DNA from: Teredinibacter franksiae
GTDB taxonomy: Bacteria; Pseudomonadota; Gammaproteobacteria; Pseudomonadales; Cellvibrionaceae
Assembly (NCBI RefSeq): GCF_014218805.1
Contig: NZ_JACJUV010000001.1
Coordinates: 2,554,501 to 2,618,500, forward strand
Direction: 5' to 3'
Length of the DNA: 64,000 nucleotides
Shown here: positions 1 through 7,866 of the stretch, one piece after another
Position numbering within the stretch: the stretch's first letter is position 1
Layout: each line of letters begins with the position of its first letter
Program-made: the position numbers and the translations under genes
The notes under the pieces: generated by a model
The model's database searches: none
Told to the model about the DNA's origin: nothing
What the model saw: the letters and a program-made list of their open reading frames with translations, nothing else

Positions 1-1242
1 AGGGTGAATACGCGTGGGTTCAGACTCGGCTGAGAATATAACCAGCTGACCCGCTTCCGAAAGTGCATAGCCATGACCCAATATGGGGTTCGCCAATTTT
101 TTCTCGATCATGTTGTAGGCCATTAAGCCCACAACGCCCTCGATAGGTTCATAAAAAACAAACAAAACATCTTCGCCGTTAGGCGACCGAATGGAGCGCT
201 TAAAGCGTAGACCTGGCGTTTGTTCATCGAAGGTTTTGCTTTCGCCACTTTGTAGGTAATAACCGCCGGGGAAAACTACACCGTGATCTTCCGGCAATTG
301 CACGCAGGAATGGCCAATAGCATCTATGCGCTCCACGGAATTGGTAGCGGTGTTAAAAATAAAATAACGCCAAAGGTCTTCACGATAAGGCAAAATCTTG
401 ATGAGAATTAAGTCGCCAAGCTGGGCATAGCCGTATTCGGCATCATCAATAGACTGGGTTTTATCCTCAACGGCTTCACGGTATACGCCCTGGCCATCTT
501 CAGTGTTATTTTCGACCTTAATCGTAAGGTCTCCACCAACGGTTTCCACAAATACTCGGTCGAGAATATTAACGTGTGGGTGTCGGCCATGTACGGTGTC
601 TTCGCGGGTACACTCAGTCCATTCAAAATCATAGGCCGGTGGCAATTCGATATCGCGCTCTCCGCGATTGTCGATATACTCCACCTTTGCGCCATCGGCC
701 GATATCGCCCAACGAAATACGCGGCGATCTTCCAGTTTTTCGCCAATTTGAAAGCCCATCAGCAGCTTGCCGCTTTTCACGGTAAGCTCAACCAGTTTGG
801 TGCTCTTGTAGTAGCGATAGAGCTCGCCGAAATCCTGTACAAAGCGCTGGTCTGTCAGAAACAATCCAGCCAAAGGCACCTGCGTTAGCTCGGTATTACC
901 CGCTTCACCCGAAAGAGTAAAGAGCGCAAACACATCGTCGATATGGGTTTCTTTTTTTAAGCCAATATAAACGTTGTAACCGAAAAGCAAATATTTGCCG
1001 ACCTGTACAATGTCGCGTGCAATACAGTTATTTTCAGTTCTAACCCTTACACGCGCGGCAACCGCCATTTCCGAACTGCCGAACTCACTTAAGCGCTCTT
1101 TGTTCAGCTCTCTTGCCGACGTCTCTAGCTTTTTGCCCTGCTCTAACAGGCGCTTTTTAATAACTTCATAAGCGCCACCCTCGGCAACCGCTTTGTCGAC
1201 CAACGCTTCACTGGTATCCGTTATCTGACGATCATTCGCCAT
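1..1242 (-). CDS. DUF3686-type DNA repair ATPase, N-terminal 414 codons (3' end beyond the window)
   Basis: The frame is open from an ATG at 1242 to the left edge, so only the N-terminal part is visible. The first 60 residues are helical and charged (GGAYEVIKKRLLEQGKKLET), followed by a long beta-rich region with RxxRWAISADGA and a hairpin-rich, kelch-like pattern. This matches my memory of the large 'DNA repair ATPase' proteins (DUF3686), whose AAA+ ATPase domain lies further C-terminal and would be outside the window. The gene is last in the yjfI-pspA-yqiJ-yqiK operon, 9 nt after the small glycine-zipper gene, which fits reported associations of such ATPases with flotillin/PspA modules. The DNA-repair name is historical. 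A membrane-linked remodelling role is an inference from context. Confidence 0.7.
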   Translation of the reverse strand, partial: MANDRQITDTSEALVDKAVAEGGAYEVIKKRLLEQGKKLETSARELNKERLSEFGSSEMAVAARVRVRTENNCIARDIVQVGKYLLFGYNVYIGLKKETHIDDVFALFTLSGEAGNTELTQVPLAGLFLTDQRFVQDFGELYRYYKSTKLVELTVKSGKLLMGFQIGEKLEDRRVFRWAISADGAKVEYIDNRGERDIELPPAYDFEWTECTREDTVHGRHPHVNILDRVFVETVGGDLTIKVENNTEDGQGVYREAVEDKTQSIDDAEYGYAQLGDLILIKILPYREDLWRYFIFNTATNSVERIDAIGHSCVQLPEDHGVVFPGGYYLQSGESKTFDEQTPGLRFKRSIRSPNGEDVLFVFYEPIEGVVGLMAYNMIEKKLANPILGHGYALSEAGQLVIFSAESEPTRIHP

Positions 1243-1251
1243 GGCTAATCC

Positions 1252-1461
1252 CTATTTCTGTTCTGCTTCACTCTCTTCAGGCTGCTTTTCTTTTGTCGAG
1301 AAAAGCTGGGTTCCAAAAACACCTACCAGCGCACCGATTCCAGCACCCAGCAGTGCATTGGGCACGAGCTTATTGGTTTTCGCGCCCTGCGCGGCACCGA
1401 GACCGGCGCCGATAAGTGTTGTAATACCCACCTCTTTATTTTTCAGTAGTTTGTCACTCAT
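1252..1461 (-). CDS. Small glycine-zipper membrane protein
   Basis: This 69-residue protein starts at ATG 1461, chosen because GGAAC sits just upstream; an earlier in-frame codon at 1482 has no good ribosome site. It carries a hydrophobic Gly/Ala segment (TLIGAGLGAAQGAK and ALLGAGIGALVGVFGTQL) with small-xxx-small spacing typical of glycine zippers that pair in membranes, then a charged C-terminal tail rich in Glu/Lys. It lies between the flotillin and DUF3686 ATPase genes, 20 nt and 9 nt from them, so it is clearly co-transcribed. I do not recognise a named family. A partner or membrane anchor for the flotillin/ATPase is an inference. Confidence 0.75.
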   Translation of the reverse strand: MSDKLLKNKEVGITTLIGAGLGAAQGAKTNKLVPNALLGAGIGALVGVFGTQLFSTKEKQPEESEAEQK

Positions 1462-1481
1462 GGAAGTTCCTTTTTCACACA

Positions 1482-3380
1482 CTAATCCTGTGGTGTGAGG
1501 TCTTTACTGCTCGCGGCTTGGGCGCCAGCCGACATGGTCATTACTTTTTCCAGCAGGGCAGAGATAGTGCCACTCTTTTCAGCTAGGCCATCTACGGCTT
1601 TACCGATAGAAAGTGATTTGGCAAAGTTATCGAAGAAATGCTCTTCACCACCAACAATATCGATCTTCGCTTTTTGCAATGCTGTTGCCAGTACTTGCGC
1701 ATTTTCTTTGGCAATTTCCTTACCGGCATCAATGGAGGCAAGCGCTTCGTTAAACGCGGTTTCCAGAGTCATACGGAATTCTTCGTGATCACGCGCTTTC
1801 TCGCTCATGCTGCCCATGGCTTCGAATTTGTCCACAAGACCTTCCGCTTCTGCCTTGAACTGTTCGCGGGTAACTTCGGCTTTAGCAATACCGGTTTCAC
1901 GCACCGCTTTCGCTTCGGCTTCACCTTTAGAACCAATCACACGGGCTTCTGCTAGGCCTTCTTTTTCAAGTGCATCGGCTTTGGCTTCCTGCACTTTGGC
2001 TTCGGCTAAGCCACTAGCGGCTTCTTCTGCCTGTGTGCCTTCTGCCAGTTTCTTTTTGGCGTCGGCTGTTTTTGCCGCTGCTTCAAGATCGGCCTGCGCA
2101 AGAACGGTAATTTCAAGGGCTTTATGCTTAGCCGCCAGCTCATCGGCTTCTGCGTCTTTAACGGTTTTAACCTTTTCTTCTTCTGCTTTTGCCTCTGCCG
2201 CCAAAACCAATACTTGCTTTACACGGTCTGCTTCCGAAACTTCACGGACTTCTTTAATTTTTTCTTCTTCAATGGCAACGGTTTTGTCTACCACTACACG
2301 CTCGCGAATAACATTAGCAATTTCTTTCTTTTCAACTTCGATGGCTTTTTCTGCTTCGATACGCTGTAATTCCACCTCGCGCTCACGGGAAACAATTTCT
2401 AGGTCTTTTGCGCGTGTTACTTTTTCAATTTCAATGACCACTGCGCGCTGACGGTTTTGCTCGGCTACTTCAATTTCGCGCTGCTGATTTTCTTCCTGTA
2501 CTTTCAAATCCTGGTCAACCAATAAGGTCGCCATATCGGCCTTCTTACGCTCTTCTTCCTGAATGCGTTTGGTTTCGGCCTCTTCTCTCGCCTGAATAGT
2601 GAGAATTTCACGCTGCTGTCTGGCCTCGGCGTCTGACTGCTGACGCTCTAACTCCAGCATGGCCTCTACGGTGGAAACGTTCTTCTTTTTAATGGCCAGC
2701 TCTTCATCGCGCTCAAATATATTGGTTTGGACGTTCTGAGTTGCGGTAAGCTCCGTAATTTTACGAATACCCTCGGCATCCAAAATATTGGCGGGATCGA
2801 GCGAAGATTTGGGGGTTTGCTCAAGGTAGTCGATAGCGACATCTTCCAAAGCATAACCATTAAGGTCATCGCCGATAACTTCGATAATTTTGTCGCGAAA
2901 CTGCTGGCGGTTTTCGAATAGTTTTACGAAATCGATTTGTTTACCAACGGTTTTTAAGGCTTCAGAGAATTTCGCATTAAAGAGTTCATGTACCGCATTT
3001 TTGTCGGATGCACGATCAGCACCCAGCGACTTGGCAACTTTTAGTACATCTTCAGGCGTTTCATTCACCCGCAGATAAAAGGCGACGGTGATATCGGCAC
3101 GCATATTATCGGCACAAATAAGACCTTCTTTGCCTCGCCTATCGACTTCCATAGTGATTAGCGAGATGCGCATGAGTTCTTTTTTGTGAATTACCGGCAG
3201 TATCCATGCACCGGTGAAAAAGACTTTGGGCTTAACACCCAAGTCATTCTTAATTAACGCTACACCTTGCTCTACTTTTATGTAGAAAGCCTTAAATAAG
3301 GCCATTATGCCCAGAATAAATACAAAAAATATGCCAACGCCCATGACAATCATGGTGAAAAGCGGTAAATGGTCAGGCAT
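1482..3380 (-). CDS. yqiK: Flotillin / SPFH-domain protein (YqiK/YuaG family)
   Basis: The 632-residue protein has one N-terminal membrane segment (about residues 8-29), an SPFH/band-7 domain to about residue 210, and a very long Glu/Ala/Lys-rich coiled coil (about 220-540, many EAEAKA-type repeats) before a helical C-terminus. Bacterial flotillins of this class scaffold functional membrane microdomains and control membrane fluidity. AAGGAGA lies just upstream of ATG 3380. The upstream neighbour is the OB-fold NfeD-like membrane protein that normally pairs with this flotillin (yqiJ-yqiK in E. coli, yuaF-yuaG in Bacillus). Length and architecture are typical. Family assignment is strong; the exact cargo is unknown. 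Confidence 0.93.
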   Translation of the reverse strand: MPDHLPLFTMIVMGVGIFFVFILGIMALFKAFYIKVEQGVALIKNDLGVKPKVFFTGAWILPVIHKKELMRISLITMEVDRRGKEGLICADNMRADITVAFYLRVNETPEDVLKVAKSLGADRASDKNAVHELFNAKFSEALKTVGKQIDFVKLFENRQQFRDKIIEVIGDDLNGYALEDVAIDYLEQTPKSSLDPANILDAEGIRKITELTATQNVQTNIFERDEELAIKKKNVSTVEAMLELERQQSDAEARQQREILTIQAREEAETKRIQEEERKKADMATLLVDQDLKVQEENQQREIEVAEQNRQRAVVIEIEKVTRAKDLEIVSREREVELQRIEAEKAIEVEKKEIANVIRERVVVDKTVAIEEEKIKEVREVSEADRVKQVLVLAAEAKAEEEKVKTVKDAEADELAAKHKALEITVLAQADLEAAAKTADAKKKLAEGTQAEEAASGLAEAKVQEAKADALEKEGLAEARVIGSKGEAEAKAVRETGIAKAEVTREQFKAEAEGLVDKFEAMGSMSEKARDHEEFRMTLETAFNEALASIDAGKEIAKENAQVLATALQKAKIDIVGGEEHFFDNFAKSLSIGKAVDGLAEKSGTISALLEKVMTMSAGAQAASSKDLTPQD

Positions 3381-3410
3381 GATAAATCTCCTTATTTCAT
3401 TAAAATAGTA

Positions 3411-4094
3411 TTAGCCAGTAAAATCATTTTCAGAAATTACTTTGTAAACATTTTCTGCAGTGACGTGCTCTAGCAACACAACTTTGTCGCCACGCTGAAA
3501 TTCTTCGTCTTTGTACGAGCGCACTTTTACAATTAACCCTGCGCCACCATCTTCTACTTTGGCTTCCCCAAAATTTTTGTCTACACGCCCGGTTCGAACT
3601 ACCGCTACCTGACCAAGAATGGTTTTTTGAACTTCTTGGTTCGCGGACTGAAATATGGGCCTTAAAGGCTTTATTATGGCTGCCGTAACCATAGCCGAAA
3701 CATAAAGCGTGCCAATGAAAATAGGAATACCCACCAAAAATTCTAGAAGCGTGCCAGGAATAAATGGGTTGGTGAAATAAACTACGGTAAAACTTAACAT
3801 CCAGCCAATTAGCGCTAAGGCTGTTATGACGATAGTGAAGGGGACACCGTTTAGACCAAGCCTTAACAAAAGCCCAGACATCACATTTAAATTGCTCAAG
3901 TCATCTGTGAGGCCACTGGTATCAAGGCTGTCTGGCACATCAAAGTCTAAAATTTCGATGTCCACCAAACCCAATACGGCTAGCACCCAGTAGAACACAC
4001 AAAAGATGAGTAATATCGTGAATATAATCGTAGGGAAGGAGCTACAGATCTCGTAAAACGGATCCATCGCTTCGGTAAGAAATATGGCAAACAT
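3411..4094 (-). CDS. yqiJ: OB-fold membrane protein YqiJ/YuaF (DUF1449, NfeD-like)
   Basis: This is a 227-residue inner-membrane protein. The start is ATG 4094, preceded by GGGAGGA at good spacing; a longer frame to 4133 lacks a site. Hydrophobic segments near residues 15-40, 90-112 and 118-142 precede a C-terminal beta-barrel (about 165-227; QVAVVRTGRVDKNFGEAKVED), the OB fold typical of NfeD-like flotillin partners. It ends 30 nt before the flotillin gene. The known role of the family is to assist flotillin assembly or microdomain organisation. A 365-nt spacer separates it from pspA upstream, so it may have its own promoter. Confidence 0.88.
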   Translation of the reverse strand: MFAIFLTEAMDPFYEICSSFPTIIFTILLIFCVFYWVLAVLGLVDIEILDFDVPDSLDTSGLTDDLSNLNVMSGLLLRLGLNGVPFTIVITALALIGWMLSFTVVYFTNPFIPGTLLEFLVGIPIFIGTLYVSAMVTAAIIKPLRPIFQSANQEVQKTILGQVAVVRTGRVDKNFGEAKVEDGGAGLIVKVRSYKDEEFQRGDKVVLLEHVTAENVYKVISENDFTG

Positions 4095-4459
4095 GCAATC
4101 CTCCCTAGTACTTATTGTGCGCGCGAATAACAATGTCGCACTTGTATGTTCTTTTTATTTTCTGCCAACTTATTAAGCGATTATCCGACAGAAAGTGCTT
4201 GCGCGCACGCAGGGTTCCACTTTTTTCTACCCCGAGGTCCGTAGCCACCCGGCTCTCACCTGTGCGGGAGTTACATAATTGGATGCCTGCGACGCGAGAG
4301 CGCATGTATAACATCGATAATTTAATTGGTGTGTAATAGAAATAGGCCATCCATGGCGAATAATTGCTCCCTGTATTTCACTCCTTTTCGTACTGGCTTG
4401 GGCTTCCTGCCCTGCATCCATGCCTTCGAACTCCAATAGCTATTCGTTTCCTTCGCTCT
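4095..4459. other. Intergenic spacer between pspA-like gene and yqiJ
   Basis: This 365-nt stretch lies within the stress operon. I see no convincing gene: short frames on both strands lack ribosome sites and protein-like composition. It probably carries a promoter for yqiJ-yqiK, but I found only weak hexamers (TTGGCA about 16 nt from TACAAG on the minus strand, near 4140-4170). No strong terminator hairpin is visible after the pspA-like gene. Confidence 0.4.
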
Positions 4460-5149
4460 TTACGACTGTTTCTTTTTCAATCTAGCCAGTACGTCCGCCG
4501 CACCCGTTGCGCTAGGCGCAATACCGGCTTTTTCCAGCTTGTCGTGCAAAGAGTCTGCTTGTGTTTCTTCACTTATTTCCGCAGCCGCTTTTATTTGTGC
4601 TGACTTAAGCGCCTGCTTTTCCTTTATGCGTTCCAGCGAATCCATCGCCGTTCGCAATTTAGAATTTGATCCGCTATGTCGCTCCGCTACGGTAGCCTGG
4701 GCTCGTTGCACGCTTGCCGTTGCCTTTACTGTATCAATTTGCTGCTTTAAGCGCTTAATGTTTTGCTCGGCCGTGTTAATAGCACGGCGAAGATCATTCG
4801 CGCTAGCGGCAAAACCGTCGGCGGCTTGCTTTTCTGACTTAAACTGGTTTTCGAAACCTGCAATTTTCTCTGCAATTTCCATTGCCAGTGTTTGGTCGTC
4901 TTTTTCCAGGGCTTTAACCGCGTAGCCTTCGTATTCTTCAATACTCTTTTGTAGCTGTGCGCATTTTTCTTCGCCTAGCTTCTGTCGGGCAATAATGGCC
5001 GTTAAGCCATCCCTCGACTGTTTAAGCTCTTCGGTTGCATCGCGGATTTCCTGGTCCAGTATGCGCAGGGCTTGGCTATCCACAACCGCTTCACCCGCTT
5101 CATTAATACCACCACGCAGGGCGGTCATCATTTTTGCCCAGATATTCAT
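4460..5149 (-). CDS. pspA: PspA/IM30-family membrane-repair protein (YjfJ-like)
   Basis: This 229-residue, almost wholly alpha-helical protein begins with an amphipathic helix (NIWAKMMTALRGGINEAGEA), followed by long coiled-coil helices (ILDQEIRDATEELKQSRDGL and onward) and a Q/K-rich C-terminus. This is the PspA/IM30/Vipp1 (ESCRT-III-like) layout, which coats and repairs stressed inner membrane. AGGAG precedes ATG 5149. It sits 11 nt downstream of yjfI (DUF2170), the same pairing as yjfI-yjfJ in E. coli, and no pspF, pspB or pspC gene is nearby. Regulation therefore probably differs from the classical sigma-54 psp operon. Confidence 0.92.
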   Translation of the reverse strand: MNIWAKMMTALRGGINEAGEAVVDSQALRILDQEIRDATEELKQSRDGLTAIIARQKLGEEKCAQLQKSIEEYEGYAVKALEKDDQTLAMEIAEKIAGFENQFKSEKQAADGFAASANDLRRAINTAEQNIKRLKQQIDTVKATASVQRAQATVAERHSGSNSKLRTAMDSLERIKEKQALKSAQIKAAAEISEETQADSLHDKLEKAGIAPSATGAADVLARLKKKQS

Positions 5150-5160
5150 GATGCTCTCCT

Positions 5161-5796
5161 TTACCCCTGCAGCTCAGCAGAGGTGGTTAACAGGTTACTG
5201 TAGGCTTCGGTTGCATGAATAACATTGGCAGCCAAAGTTTCAATTTCGAAAATTATGTTCGGCAGAATGGATGTTGCACTCAGAGCACCAAACATCTGGT
5301 AGTAATCTTTACCATCGGGCAGGGTATCCAAGCTAATGGTCGATAGCGGGAAATACTTGTGTGTACGCAAAACCGTTTGATTAAATTTTGCTGTATTCTC
5401 CACTTCTTCTGTAGACCAAAGTACCGCCTCAACAATAATTTGCTCGCCCGCTACGGTCAGAAATAAGGGTAGATCCCCGTATTCGTACATCACCATATGC
5501 AGTGCTTGCTCAGCACCATCGATTAGCTCTATTCCGGCATTTTTGCCGGTGAACAACTCCTCTTGCTTGAGCGCCTGATACAACCCTTCGGTAGTCCAAC
5601 TTTTTAGGGGTGTCGTCATAGGTTCGTCTCCTGTTTCCATAATCGGTTTTGGGGTTATCTGCCTAAGCATTTTTTCAACAGCCGAAAGCTGCTTGGCATT
5701 CTCCGCGAGAATCCAGACTTCCTTTTTCACCAACCCCATATCCCTGAGGCGCTGGCGGTATTCCCGTTGGTAGTGTGCGGATGACTTTGCTTTCAT
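5161..5796 (-). CDS. yjfI: YjfI family protein (DUF2170) with N-terminal ribbon-helix-helix-like segment
   Basis: The 211-residue protein has two parts. Residues about 60-211 resemble DUF2170/YjfI, a partner family of PspA. The first ~50 residues carry YQREYRQRLRDMGLVKKEVW followed by a helix, closely resembling the strand-helix-helix motif of MazE-like/DUF3018 ribbon-helix-helix DNA-binding segments. I chose ATG 5796: a GTG nine nt earlier has no ribosome site either, and the -10 hexamer at 5804-5809 would place transcription start at or next to this ATG, implying a leaderless message. Three palindromes upstream suggest autoregulation by the N-terminal segment; that is an inference. It is the first gene of the pspA/flotillin operon. 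Confidence 0.82.
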   Translation of the reverse strand: MKAKSSAHYQREYRQRLRDMGLVKKEVWILAENAKQLSAVEKMLRQITPKPIMETGDEPMTTPLKSWTTEGLYQALKQEELFTGKNAGIELIDGAEQALHMVMYEYGDLPLFLTVAGEQIIVEAVLWSTEEVENTAKFNQTVLRTHKYFPLSTISLDTLPDGKDYYQMFGALSATSILPNIIFEIETLAANVIHATEAYSNLLTTSAELQG

Positions 5797-5803
5797 GTGA
5801 TTC

Positions 5804-5832
5804 ACTATAGGGTATTACATGTGAGATGTAAA
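5804..5832 (-). promoter_or_regulatory. Sigma-70 promoter of yjfI (apparently leaderless)
   Basis: Read on the minus strand, TTTACA (5827-5832) and TATAGT (5804-5809) are separated by exactly 17 nt. A start about 7 nt past the -10 falls at the yjfI ATG (5796) or a base or two before it, matching the absence of a Shine-Dalgarno sequence. One palindrome lies in the spacer and another immediately upstream of the -35, positions that would let a repressor block RNA polymerase. Confidence 0.65.
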
Positions 5833-5870
5833 CATACTTACATGTAATGGGCTGAGGGTATTACATGTAA
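5815..5870. repeat. Three TTACATGTAA palindromes at 23-bp spacing (putative operator)
   Basis: TTACATGTGA at 5815-5824, TTACATGTAA at 5838-5847 and TTACATGTAA at 5861-5870 start exactly 23 bp apart, about two helical turns. The two outer copies share a longer GGGTATTACATGT context. The latter two are perfect 10-bp palindromes. They overlap the yjfI promoter. The likely ligand is the ribbon-helix-helix-like N-terminus of YjfI itself, though any dimeric regulator could bind. Confidence 0.7.
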
Positions 5871-6093
5871 GTGATGAATGCTGGCTTCGCCAGCGGGGCG
5901 GCCTACGGCCTTCGAGAGCGCTGCGCTGTTGGATTTTGGAGCGGGCTTCGCCTTGCAAGGGTTTGATTTTGGGGTAGATCGATACTTTTAGCTGCATTTT
6001 TCAGATATTTTATTGGCTTAATTACACTCCAGCCAACTTACCGAGAGCTCTTGTACCTGTGTGCAATAAACCCCCAGAGCGGAGCGGCAGGTA

Positions 6094-7866
6094 TCACTCC
6101 ATTATTCGCACCGCTATTTCACCGAATCCTTCATTTTTGCTCTCTTTAAAACGCTTAGCCGCGCGCTCTACGGCGAGAAGTGTCTGCTGTTTGTGCAGGG
6201 CTTTGGCGTTATTGAGCCAGCGCTTGGCATTGCGCAGCAGACGGGTATGCCAGCGCTGTTGGCGATGATATACATCTTCGGCCAAATCTAGGGTTGTACA
6301 GGCCCCATGATGATGACTGCGGTAAAGTGCACTGGCGAATGCTGGTACTTCGGCGGCCGTCTGTTTGAATTTTTCTGGCTCTAACTGGTGTTGCTCTAAA
6401 AAAGCAGCCACTTCTTTTTCAGCGGTTTGCTTGGCTTTAAACAGCTGCATCTGCACACGGCTGTATACGTTCACAGCACCATCGCCATTGGTTTCGATAG
6501 GCAAGAAAATCGCCGCCGGGTAAAGCTCTGTAATAAGCGACTGTACACCGTCGGACACTCCGCTGGAGGGCATGCAACCGAAGGGTTTAATGCTCAGCGT
6601 CATATTCACTTTTTGGTCGACAACATTGTGAATAAGCTTGCCCACTTCCATATGGCCCTCACCACCACGCAGGTTATTGTCATAAAAACGGTGGCTGATT
6701 TCGGCAATATGGTCCATGTCTGGCAAGTGGTAATCCTTCAAGCCTAATATTTTTGCGTAAAAACCAAACAGGCCCCGAAGAAACCCTTCCGCCACTTTTA
6801 GCTGGAAGAGCTTTTTGCGTACACTAATGCCTTCTAGTGCAAATTTACTGCCTTTGCTATTCGTTTCGCTAAGCCGCGCATCGGTGCCTTTTAGTTTTGC
6901 TCTCTGCAGCGTGTCGTAACGCGCGCCCCATACCAGGTATAAACCCCAGTTGGTTACCAACTGAATGTCTACTTCGGCACCTTCTTTTTCTAAAAAACGA
7001 TGCATTTTGTAGTTGCCATCACCTTCGGTGGTCATCGCCCAGAACTCACCAATAATGGCAACACGTGGCTTAACTTGGCTGCGGTCGACTTTTATTTGTG
7101 CTAATCGCTTCCGCGTTTGCCACAAGGTTTTTAGCAAGCCCTTTCGGGTTTCAAAACATTGGGCTATCTTTTGTTTGGCTTCGGCCAATACCTTGTCGGT
7201 TTCACCTTTATTGATTTCATAGGGGCGAATACGGTAGCTCAAAGCGTTAAGTGCATCGCCCAATAAAATAGCTTTACAGCAGGTAATAAAGAAATTGGCG
7301 TTAATTTTTAAGCCCATCTCCTCCCCAGTTGCCTGCTTAAACCCGCCAGACTGCTGGAACAAAATCACTCGAAACCCTTCAAACCCAGCATCACGTAACG
7401 CTTTTCGGTACTCCGTCACATAGGTTCCAAAACGACAGGGGCCACAGGAGCCTGCCGTTGCAAACAAATAGTTTTCGATAATGTGCTTTTTACTTAAACC
7501 GCTCTCGCGTAATTGGATTAGTTTTTTAACCAGGTTGCCTACCGTAAAGTAGGTTGGGTTACATTGACCACGGTTGCCAAACTCTCGGCCGTATTGCAAT
7601 GCCTCTGTGTCGGGCATATCCATAGCGTCTACTTTATAACCCAACCCACGAAATGCCGATTGAATAAACAGGTCGTGAGACATCGTTAGGCCCGCGTGCA
7701 GAATGGTGGTATGCGCACGCTGCTCCGCGGTAAAGTGGTTGGGTACAGCGTCGTACCAATGTTCGGTATTTTCGGGCGATATGCCTAAACGATCTGTTTC
7801 GTGTTGCGCAAATTCTTCTACTTGCGTTTCAACCTGCTTTAAATAATCTTCCGCTGAATTCTGCAT
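6094..7866 (-). CDS. 2-hydroxyacyl-CoA dehydratase (HgdB/FldB-type) family protein
   Basis: This 590-residue protein resembles the cysteine-rich, Fe-S-binding subunit family of 2-hydroxyglutaryl-CoA dehydratases. Cys-containing signatures include GNRGQCNPTYFTVGNL and AGSCGPCRFGTYVTEYRKAL, with a conserved IIGEFWAMTTEGDGNYKMH stretch and a C-terminal PIETNGDGAVN motif near the metal-binding region. Family members carry a [4Fe-4S] cluster activated by one-electron transfer from an ATP-driven activase. Its ATG overlaps the stop of the upstream activase gene (TAATG), so the two are translationally coupled. The substrate in aerobic gammaproteobacteria is unknown to me, and neither CoA-pathway genes nor a CoA transferase lie nearby. 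Confidence 0.82.
   Translation of the reverse strand: MQNSAEDYLKQVETQVEEFAQHETDRLGISPENTEHWYDAVPNHFTAEQRAHTTILHAGLTMSHDLFIQSAFRGLGYKVDAMDMPDTEALQYGREFGNRGQCNPTYFTVGNLVKKLIQLRESGLSKKHIIENYLFATAGSCGPCRFGTYVTEYRKALRDAGFEGFRVILFQQSGGFKQATGEEMGLKINANFFITCCKAILLGDALNALSYRIRPYEINKGETDKVLAEAKQKIAQCFETRKGLLKTLWQTRKRLAQIKVDRSQVKPRVAIIGEFWAMTTEGDGNYKMHRFLEKEGAEVDIQLVTNWGLYLVWGARYDTLQRAKLKGTDARLSETNSKGSKFALEGISVRKKLFQLKVAEGFLRGLFGFYAKILGLKDYHLPDMDHIAEISHRFYDNNLRGGEGHMEVGKLIHNVVDQKVNMTLSIKPFGCMPSSGVSDGVQSLITELYPAAIFLPIETNGDGAVNVYSRVQMQLFKAKQTAEKEVAAFLEQHQLEPEKFKQTAAEVPAFASALYRSHHHGACTTLDLAEDVYHRQQRWHTRLLRNAKRWLNNAKALHKQQTLLAVERAAKRFKESKNEGFGEIAVRIME

Noticed and set aside
4105..4436. Short frames in the spacer between the pspA-like and OB-fold genes
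   Set aside because: They overlap each other on both strands, lack ribosome sites and have low-complexity basic composition.
5880..5960. GC-rich hairpins (GCTGGC-TTC-GCCAGC and others) after the dehydratase-like gene
   Set aside because: They could help transcription end, but no U-run follows, so I did not list them as a terminator.
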